DNA of 5,010 bases from CAIRTT01 sp046075665. GTDB taxonomy: Bacteria > Armatimonadota > Armatimonadia > Armatimonadales > Armatimonadaceae. The notes beneath the pieces are model-generated. The model had not been told where the DNA came from, ran no database searches, and worked only from the letters and a program-made list of their open reading frames with translations. Below, piece after piece: positions 1-5,010 of this stretch. Within the stretch, counting starts at the first letter, position 1. Every line of letters starts with the position of its first letter. A program made the translations under genes and the position numbers. The stretch covers positions 1-5,010 of the forward strand of contig JBJTQN010000210.1 of the NCBI GenBank assembly GCA_046075665.1. Direction: 5' to 3'.

Positions 1-26
1 GCATTCATGCACTAACCACCATCAAT

Positions 27-45
27 CGGATCAGGTTTTGATCCG
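27..45 (-). terminator. Possible stem-loop terminator downstream of the large repeat gene
   Basis: CGGATCA and TGATCCG form a perfect 7-bp inverted repeat around a 5-base loop, 108 bases past the stop codon of the large gene. It has no T run on either side in either direction, so it is not a classical intrinsic terminator. A smaller 5-bp hairpin (ACTTC, loop, GAAGT; 122-134), followed by only TT in the minus direction, lies nearer the stop and is a weaker candidate. The rest of 1-152 shows nothing identifiable. Confidence 0.3.
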
Positions 46-152
46 TGAGTGATCTTCAGTAAGCGGATGATTATTTCGTCGCTCTGTTCCTTATCCGATT
101 TTCGAGGGACACTGATAGGAAACTTCAATGAAGTGAGTCGATTCTGCAGTGG

Positions 153-3100
153 TCAATTCTTGTTGACCCTTTTGTGGATCGTGCGGCCATCAGAGCGTAT
201 GCTGAGCGTGTAAACGCCAGCGGCAAGCTGTTCAAGGCCACCAATCGACACGATTTCATGAGAGGATGTACGTGAGATTTCCTGTTTGGAAACCGTTTTT
301 CCTGCCATGTCGGTCAACTCTATTGTCAACGGTCCGTTCGCAATCGAGCCGATAGCTATAGAAAAGCTGCCATTGAATGGGTTGGGATATACGATGAAAT
401 CATCCTTGCCTTTGTAATACAGCTCCAAAGCGATGGGTTCCGTGTAGGTGAATGATCCGTCGAAATCTGTCTGCTTCAGTCGGTAGTAAACCACCTTGCG
501 TCCGGATAATACTACATCACGGTCCAGATGTCGGTAGCTGATTACATTGGTAGAATTACCTGCTCCCGGCTCGAAGTGGATCGGTTCAAATTGAATGCCA
601 TTCCAGCTACGCTCGAGCGTGAAGTAATCGTTGTTTATTTCGCTTGCGGTAGACCAGCTCAACGCTCCGTGGTCACCTTCAAGGGTCGCAGTGAAATGGA
701 GCAGGGTCACCGGAAGAGTGACTGGTTCGCCGACTCCTGTGAAATCTCCGAATGAAGTCATGCCAATCCAGGTAAGCAGGTTGGTTGCAGTACTGATGCT
801 GCCTGTGCCTGCAAAAACAGCTGCATTGCTTCCTCCACTGCCTACCCAGGAACTATCAAAACGATAGGGCAGGATGGATGACTCGTTTCCAACCACATCA
901 GCATCGACATATCGGTAAGTCGTGTTGAATACTGGTGTGAAAATGCTGTTAGGAGACAATTTCCAGTACCGACTGATAAACACCAAGAATGGGGCCATGT
1001 TCGGGTGTACGGTATCGTAGAGGCTTGAATGTATGAAGGCATCGACGCCGTAGTTGGCCGAGGTCATCTCAAGTTGTAGCGGTGAGAAATTGAGTGAGTC
1101 ACCGAATGGGAATTGATAAACGCCGTTGTAGGGAATGAATCGTTTGAACACACCGTTGACGGAGGATTTATAACCTATCAGGTAACTATTGGAGTTTCCA
1201 CCGACCAGGTTTCCTGCGAATCCGTCAAAACCAAGGGTAAGGGTGTCTTTGTTCAAGTCTAATTTTCCTGTGGTTAGAAACAGGCTGTCGGTGACCACTA
1301 CATCCGTCCTTGGTGCGAGCTGCACGTTGGCGTTGGCAGGGGATATTTCCAGTCCGTAAAAGGTCTCAACACTGTCGTCAACAGTGCAGGTGATGATCTG
1401 ATCGCCCAAACCTGTCTTATCGAAGATGACGCGATTGGTGTTCGGAATGAATTCACAAGGTGGTGTAGAGAGTCCCGCAGGATTTACTCTTGTCCAGTTT
1501 CCACCGATATTGAAAGGTCCGGCTGTGAGTGTGAAACGACCATCGGTAATCGTAATATTGTTCCTGAGTGCCCTCACATCATTGATCGTCAGGTCGGTGT
1601 TGACATTGTTGACCTCTACGTTCCACGGGATGCCAGGAAGTCCGGAGTAGATGGCACCTTGCGACCATGTCTTATCGAACGAGTTCACCTGGTAGTCGAT
1701 GGTGTTGGCGAATCGCAAAGTGGAAGCAGGTGATGGTCCACTGAAAAAACAGGAGTTAGGCCAGACGCTTCCTCCAAGGTTGACTTGAAGTACACCTTCT
1801 ACGGTGGTGAGGTTGGTGGTGCCATCGTATCCGAAGTCCATCATGCCGTCGGCTATGGTCAACAGTACTGTATTTTCGAAAACGAGGCGTCCGGAACTTC
1901 CAGCATTTCTAACCGACTTGGTTCGGTAAGTGGGCTGGTTAGGATTGTTGGTACCCGTAATGGAGAAGGAGCCCGAATTCGAACCGCCGATCGCGCTGTT
2001 CAGGATCCGCTGGGCACCGACGACTGAAATGTTGCCTGTGTTATTGAATGGATCGTTCCCATCAAGGCGGAATATCCTTCCATTGATATCCAAACGACCG
2101 TTGTTGTTGAGTTGTAAAATGTCACCGTTCATACCATTGATGGTGATATCGGTGAGTGAGCCGCCTGTGTTACTTGGGAAAAGGCGTGTTCCAACTACTG
2201 GTTTATCGATGATCAGGTAGTTGAATACTTCAGTGCCATTACCCATGACTCTGATTTCCTGGTTGCCGAATCCCCTGAACCACACTGCACGTCCATTGGG
2301 AGTGAAGAAGCCGGTTCCTGTGGTGCGTTGCCAGTCCTTACCGACATATAAATCAGCGCCAATAGCTCCGTTCAGTCGCAAGGTGCCCGAGGTGATGAAC
2401 ACGGTTCCAGACAATCCTCTGGGTGTTGCAGGAAGGGAAAGCAAGGTGTTCCCGGATATCGAAACGTCATTGGGATTTCCTAAGCCAGCCGAAACAGTGG
2501 CCCCTGTCCATTCTGCTCCGACATTATATGGTCCGCCGATATTGTAGTTCAGGCGGGAGGATGATCCATAGTTGGGAGCCGTATTTACAAAACTCCCGGG
2601 GTTCAAGGTGAACACACCGATCATCGTAGGAATCAAACCCGGAGTGAATGAAGTTGAATTGTTTATTACACAGTTGTTGAAGGAGGTTGCGATGGTGCCG
2701 TTGATGGTAACAGGTCCGGTGAATTCAACGATCTCGTTGCCTGAACCGGCAATGAAATTGCCATTGTTGGTGAAAAATGTACCGAAAACCTGTAGCAATC
2801 TGCCGCCGGACATGGTCAGCGAGTTGCCATTGCCTATGGTGATGCTGCGACAGGTTGCATTGGCACCAATGATAGTGGGTTGGTTGGCGAAGATGCTATT
2901 GGTGATGATGGCATCATCGAATTGGCCAGGAACCGCTGCTGGCGACCAATTGCCTGCAAAGTGCCAGTTGGTGCTTACAGCACCGGTCCAATTGATCACA
3001 TTTCCGACACAGTTGAATCGGAAGTTATTTCCACTGCTGTCGGTGAAGGAAATAGCAGACAGGCTTCTGTCGCTTTCACTGCTAGTATTCAATGATGCAA

Positions 3101-3914
3101 GGCTACGAGTACTTGAAAATGCATGATAGTAGACTACGCTGCCGTTCGGCTGAGCAGGAATGACGGCTGTAACGGAAGTTCCGGTGACGCTTCCCTGGAT
3201 AATGCTCGCTCCGGTAGAAAAGTCGTTCGCTCCGACTCGGTAGCGCACATAAAAAAGCTCTTGAGGAGAAGGAGTTGCACTCAGGCCGAATGTCACATTG
3301 ACCGATCCGTTTGCATTGACCGTCCGTTGGGCAGGTCCTGAATGTGTAAGGGTTACTGGTAGTGAGGAAGTCCTTCCGACATAGAAATTCGCATTGGCAC
3401 AGCCTGCATCTTGGAACACGAAGGTATAGTAGCCGGTGGTTGCCATATTAAGTCCCATATCGGTTCCGCCTGCGGTAAAATAGCTTGTACCATTCACCGC
3501 GTCGAGAGCTCCCTGACCGATTCCACCGAAGACCCATTTCCTGTCGTACAGTCCGGAGGATCCGCAATTGCCGCCGTTGGTAAACAGAAATCCGCTACCG
3601 GAACCACCGGTCATGTTCGCAGGTGTTACATTACCTCCTACAGTCTGAACATTGATCGTGGTGCGCCACTGTCCTCTTCCATCCGCAGGTGTCCCGGCAT
3701 TCAAGCTGAACCTTCTATAGGTTAGCACTCTGTAGTCGGCTGCACAATTGACAGGCTGCGTATAACCATTGATACTACCCACGAAATTCACGCCTCCGGT
3801 GTTTCCCGAGCAGGTACTGATGTTTTGAGCCGTTGAAGCCGAGGGATTCAGTAAGCACGCTAAGAGCGTACACGCCAGTATTAGCGTATGGCTGAATGGT
3901 TTTCTCGGGTTCAT
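153..3914 (-). CDS. Large secreted or surface beta-repeat protein with T9SS type A sorting domain
   Basis: This is a complete 1253-residue protein of no assignable enzymatic function. The start is well fixed: an in-frame TAA (3920-3918) lies two codons before the ATG, and the ATG opens directly onto a signal peptide (residues 1 to about 29, cleavage likely near STA-Q). Residues 31-160 form a beta domain (GRGQWRT, GFLFTNGG, DRKWVFGGIG, DMGLNM, YYTFVFQDAG). Residues about 165-300 are Fn3/Ig-like (YVRYRVG, AVIPAQ, VVYYHAFSST). A W-T-G...GNW...AVP...DDAIIT module follows at 309-338, then an Asn/Gly-rich beta-repeat region to about 900. FPFGD at 935-939 and RYWKLS from 982 to FGDFTG near 1058 form a typical pre-tail domain. 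LPVTLLHF starts at 1067 and introduces a domain with LSWSTASEINNDYFTLERS. The T9SS tail is 1176-1253 (YPNPFNG, LTDMAGK, GVYTLSI, KRVNKN). I infer a surface adhesin or matrix role. It lies 80 bases downstream of the amylase gene and could share its transcript. Confidence 0.93.
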   Translation of the reverse strand: MNPRKPFSHTLILACTLLACLLNPSASTAQNISTCSGNTGGVNFVGSINGYTQPVNCAADYRVLTYRRFSLNAGTPADGRGQWRTTINVQTVGGNVTPANMTGGSGSGFLFTNGGNCGSSGLYDRKWVFGGIGQGALDAVNGTSYFTAGGTDMGLNMATTGYYTFVFQDAGCANANFYVGRTSSLPVTLTHSGPAQRTVNANGSVNVTFGLSATPSPQELFYVRYRVGANDFSTGASIIQGSVTGTSVTAVIPAQPNGSVVYYHAFSSTRSLASLNTSSESDRSLSAISFTDSSGNNFRFNCVGNVINWTGAVSTNWHFAGNWSPAAVPGQFDDAIITNSIFANQPTIIGANATCRSITIGNGNSLTMSGGRLLQVFGTFFTNNGNFIAGSGNEIVEFTGPVTINGTIATSFNNCVINNSTSFTPGLIPTMIGVFTLNPGSFVNTAPNYGSSSRLNYNIGGPYNVGAEWTGATVSAGLGNPNDVSISGNTLLSLPATPRGLSGTVFITSGTLRLNGAIGADLYVGKDWQRTTGTGFFTPNGRAVWFRGFGNQEIRVMGNGTEVFNYLIIDKPVVGTRLFPSNTGGSLTDITINGMNGDILQLNNNGRLDINGRIFRLDGNDPFNNTGNISVVGAQRILNSAIGGSNSGSFSITGTNNPNQPTYRTKSVRNAGSSGRLVFENTVLLTIADGMMDFGYDGTTNLTTVEGVLQVNLGGSVWPNSCFFSGPSPASTLRFANTIDYQVNSFDKTWSQGAIYSGLPGIPWNVEVNNVNTDLTINDVRALRNNITITDGRFTLTAGPFNIGGNWTRVNPAGLSTPPCEFIPNTNRVIFDKTGLGDQIITCTVDDSVETFYGLEISPANANVQLAPRTDVVVTDSLFLTTGKLDLNKDTLTLGFDGFAGNLVGGNSNSYLIGYKSSVNGVFKRFIPYNGVYQFPFGDSLNFSPLQLEMTSANYGVDAFIHSSLYDTVHPNMAPFLVFISRYWKLSPNSIFTPVFNTTYRYVDADVVGNESSILPYRFDSSWVGSGGSNAAVFAGTGSISTATNLLTWIGMTSFGDFTGVGEPVTLPVTLLHFTATLEGDHGALSWSTASEINNDYFTLERSWNGIQFEPIHFEPGAGNSTNVISYRHLDRDVVLSGRKVVYYRLKQTDFDGSFTYTEPIALELYYKGKDDFIVYPNPFNGSFSIAIGSIANGPLTIELTDMAGKTVSKQEISRTSSHEIVSIGGLEQLAAGVYTLSIRSDGRTIHKRVNKN
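156..389 (-). other. T9SS type A C-terminal sorting domain of the large repeat protein
   Basis: Residues 1176-1253 show the standard pattern of this family: YPNPFNG at the start, a strand ending in ELTDMAGK, LAAGVYTLSI (G at 1233), and a basic end KRVNKN. In the family this domain directs passage through the T9SS outer-membrane channel and is usually cleaved by the sortase PorU. It is 78 residues from the YPNP tyrosine to the end, within the normal size range. Confidence 0.93.
1230..1625 (-). repeat. Internal beta-repeat, third copy
   Basis: Residues 764-895 run W764, ITDGRFTLTAG, FNIGGNW (W807), FIPN (822-825), V829-I-F831, GDQII (Q839), E850-T-F852, YGLEI, and end in GKLDLNKDTLTLG (D886). 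Compared with the second copy it has a shorter first part (43 instead of 59 residues between the two tryptophans) and two added cysteines (C820, C843). Confidence 0.6.
2058..2510 (-). repeat. Internal beta-repeat, second copy
   Basis: Residues 469-619 run W469, ITSGTLRLNG, LYVGKDW (W528), FTPN (537-540), V544-x-F546, NQEI (Q552), E562-V-F564, YLIIDKP, and end in GRLDINGRIFRLDG (D609). The third copy has the same order with nearly equal spacing (W528 to D609 is 81 residues; W807 to D886 is 79). The fold is probably a stacked beta structure. Confidence 0.6.
2580..2798 (-). repeat. Internal beta-repeat, first and most degenerate copy
   Basis: Residues about 373-445 follow the plan of the two later copies: a strand with G378-T-F-F, then GNFIAGSGNEIVEFTG (V396-x-F398), an INGT turn, and F412-NNCVINNS. 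The match is by spacing and pattern rather than by long identity, so the boundaries are approximate. Confidence 0.45.
2901..2990 (-). other. W-T-G...NW...VP beta module in the large repeat protein
   Basis: Residues 309-338 show W309-T-G, W317, N322-W323, V328-P329 and a closing DDAIIT. This signature opens a beta-strand region in many secreted Bacteroidota proteins. The strand that follows (CRSITIGNGNSLTMSGG) starts the repeat region. The neighbouring amylase carries a related copy. I know no assigned function for the module. Confidence 0.7.
3828..3914 (-). other. Sec signal peptide of the large repeat protein
   Basis: Residues 1-29 have a basic N-terminus (R4, K5), a hydrophobic core (LILACTLLACLL, residues 11-22) and a small-residue end (SASTA) before Q30, fitting signal peptidase I cleavage. 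Export by Sec to the periplasm is the required first step for T9SS cargo. Two cysteines in the core (C15, C20) follow LILA and TLLA, but Leu at the -2 position makes a poor lipobox, so lipidation is less likely. Confidence 0.85.
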
Positions 3915-3994
3915 GGCTTAAAAGTACTGCTGTTTATTTCCGGGTAAGGGTCGTTTGAGGTGATTAATGAAGAAGAAGTTGTTGGCACTGGTTA
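3915..3994 (-). other. 80-base gap between the amylase and the large repeat gene
   Basis: The gap holds no gene. Read in the minus direction it begins with TAA in frame after the amylase TGA stop, and ends AAATAAACAGCAG...TTTTAAGCC before the ATG. There is no GGAGG-like ribosome binding site and no clear stem-loop with a T run. The lack of a terminator and the short length are compatible with read-through from the amylase gene, but a weak promoter cannot be excluded. Confidence 0.6.
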
Positions 3995-5010
3995 TCAGTT
4001 TCGGGTAATGCGTATGACCTGCGTCTCCGTTCCGCTGAGATGGAGAAAATAGGTTCCAGCAGTTCCTTCTTCCAGTTTTTTGGATAGAAGCGCAGCTATG
4101 AAATCTAATTTGCCCGTGATGTTCATCAACTCCCGGCCCTGAAGGTCGAACAGGTCTGCTGACAAGGGTATTCCAGTATCAAAGCCCTCTGGAGCGATCA
4201 GGTGAATTTCGCCATTCGATGGATTAGGATAAATGGTGAATTCCTTTCTGGGAAATCCGACGACGAGTTTTTGACCATGATGCTCAATCGATCCCTGACC
4301 TGAAAAGAATCCATGCGTATCGAAGTCGCCTTTCACGGAGAGTTTTCCGTTCAAACAGAGTTCAGCGTTTTCTTCAACGAGTAGGGATGCTATCACTTGA
4401 TCGCCACTCACACAAGGAGCAGGTGAGGCATTGGCAGGAATCAGCACGTCGCTCTTATCTGAAGGCACCAAGCCGTCTTCCCAGTTTTCAGCGCATCTCC
4501 ATTCCGAAGTCCCTGAATTACCAGTCCACACCGAAGAGCTGTTCACCGCCATGACGGTGTTGGCGTTGGCAAGTACCGCGGGTGCTGTGTAGCTGACATT
4601 CACCCAGCATTTTTGAGAAGGATTAGTGGAGACATCGTTGCGTACCTTGATTGTAAGCCACATCGTCGTGGTCGGCGTGTAGGTCCCGGTAAGCGTGCCA
4701 ATTCCATTACGCGTAGCCAACGAAGTGCCGGCTGCATCATAAAGGCCGATGAACAATGATTTGGTTGCGTCTTGAGGATAGAGGATGAATGTGACCGGCT
4801 TTCCTGCTTCTGCATAAACTTTTCCAGCAGTTCTGAAATTGGTTGATGATGCAGGAATCGCACCACCTTGCATAAGGGAACTCGTATGGCTGTCGCCGAG
4901 GTCGTCGGCCATTTCCCACTCTTGGGTGGTTGCTTTGCCTCGCGATGGATTATATACTACTTGATCTTTCCCTACAGGAGCCCAAACGCTGTATCCTTTT
5001 CTGCCGGCAA
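3995..5010 (-). CDS. C-terminal part of a secreted GH13 alpha-amylase with T9SS type A sorting domain (5' end outside window)
   Basis: The frame is open to the right edge, so the 337 residues seen are only the C-terminal part. The ATG at 4912 is internal: 32 in-frame residues precede it without a stop. Visible residues 5-11 read GYSVWAP, like the last strand of amylase domain C. Residues 27-41 read TTQEWEMADDLGDSH, followed by a beta domain to about residue 150 (key stretch MWLTIKVRND); I recognise this from Bacteroidota secreted alpha-amylases. Residues 161-191 form a W-T-G/EW/ENW/LVP/DVLIP module. Residues 260-337 (YPNPSNG, LFDLQGRE, GTYFLHL, final ITRN) are a T9SS type A sorting domain. 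The expected role is endo-hydrolysis of alpha-1,4-glucan outside the cell or on its surface; the catalytic domain is not in the window, so activity is inferred. The gene ends in tandem stops, TGA then TAA (3997-3992). Another carbohydrate-active enzyme with the same accessory domain remains possible. Confidence 0.82.
   Translation of the reverse strand, partial: AGRKGYSVWAPVGKDQVVYNPSRGKATTQEWEMADDLGDSHTSSLMQGGAIPASSTNFRTAGKVYAEAGKPVTFILYPQDATKSLFIGLYDAAGTSLATRNGIGTLTGTYTPTTTMWLTIKVRNDVSTNPSQKCWVNVSYTAPAVLANANTVMAVNSSSVWTGNSGTSEWRCAENWEDGLVPSDKSDVLIPANASPAPCVSGDQVIASLLVEENAELCLNGKLSVKGDFDTHGFFSGQGSIEHHGQKLVVGFPRKEFTIYPNPSNGEIHLIAPEGFDTGIPLSADLFDLQGRELMNITGKLDFIAALLSKKLEEGTAGTYFLHLSGTETQVIRITRN
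3998..4231 (-). other. T9SS type A C-terminal sorting domain of the amylase
   Basis: The last 78 visible residues carry YPNPSNGEIHL, then LFDLQGRELMN, then GTAGTYFLHLSG and the terminal VIRITRN. This marks the amylase as cargo for the same secretion route as its neighbour. The sequence is clearly divergent from the neighbouring tail, so the two are family members rather than a recent duplication. Confidence 0.92.
4436..4528 (-). other. W-T-G...NW...VP beta module in the amylase C-terminal region
   Basis: Visible residues 161-191 show W-T-G, then EW, AENW, GLVP and DVLIP at the same spacing as in the neighbouring protein, followed by a strand series (VIASLLVEENAELCLNG, LSVKGDF). It sits between the amylase accessory domain and the sorting domain, so it acts as an added module or stalk. 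It carries cysteines (WRC, APC, LCLNG) that could pair. Confidence 0.7.

Noticed and set aside
1..52. Tail of a convergent plus-strand gene
   Set aside because: Two frames are open from the left edge, but only 12 and 16 codons are visible, with no recognisable motif to choose between them or chance.
2221..2547. 108-codon plus-strand open frame
   Set aside because: It is antisense to the same gene, has no recognisable protein features, and the opposite frame is explained by conserved secretion and repeat motifs.
2572..3126. 184-codon plus-strand open frame
   Set aside because: It lies wholly antisense to the repeat region of the well-supported 1253-residue gene. Its translation is a low-complexity mix of Val, Leu, Pro and Met with no domain, signal peptide or motif, as expected for the reverse of Asn/Gly/Thr-rich codons.
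3855..3884. Lipoprotein signal (cysteines at residues 15 and 20)
   Set aside because: Both sites have Leu at -2, a poor lipobox, and lie inside the hydrophobic core. The downstream STA-Q site is a better signal peptidase I site and fits a T9SS cargo protein.
3915..3940. Promoter-like TACTTTTA just before the large gene, resembling the Bacteroidota -7 element TAnnTTTG
   Set aside because: The last base does not match, no TTG-type -33 element lies at the right distance upstream, and transcription would start almost at the ATG.
3995..4912. Treating the ATG at 4912 as the true start of a 305-residue protein
   Set aside because: The frame stays open to the window edge, and the conserved amylase-type block TTQEWEMADDLGDSH runs across this ATG. 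No signal peptide follows it, although the T9SS tail requires one.

Overview
The window suggests a member of the Bacteroidota with a type IX secretion system (T9SS). Both genes are on the minus strand, and both end in a type A C-terminal sorting domain that opens with a YPNP motif. Neither start region nor gap shows a strong GGAGG-type ribosome binding site, which is usual for this phylum. Base composition looks moderate and even across the window. I see no tRNA, rRNA, CRISPR array, insertion sequence or phage gene.

Layout, in transcription order (right to left). From 5010 to 3995 lies the C-terminal 337 residues of a gene that starts beyond the right edge. Its first visible residues (a GYSVWAP strand, then a TTQEWEMADDLGDSH block) look like the end of domain C and the following beta domain of secreted Bacteroidota alpha-amylases (GH13). 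They are followed by a W-T-G...NW...VP beta module and a T9SS tail. An 80-base gap (3994 to 3915) follows. Then comes a complete 1253-residue gene (3914 to 153): signal peptide, N-terminal beta domain, Fn3/Ig-like region, a W-T-G...NW...VP module, a long asparagine- and glycine-rich beta-repeat region, a pre-tail beta domain, and a T9SS tail. It looks like a large non-enzymatic cell-surface or secreted protein. Bases 1 to 152 are non-coding as far as can be seen and contain a perfect 7-bp hairpin.

How they may work together: both products should cross the inner membrane by Sec, cross the outer membrane by T9SS, and be anchored at the surface or released. The amylase would cut starch-like alpha-glucans. 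The large repeat protein has no visible catalytic motif and may serve in adhesion, matrix or surface structure. The shared strand, short gap and shared module allow co-transcription, but a functional link is only inferred. I did not find a convincing new biological system. The points most worth a look are the hidden amylase identity of the partial gene, the module shared by the two neighbours, and the degenerate repeats inside the large protein.
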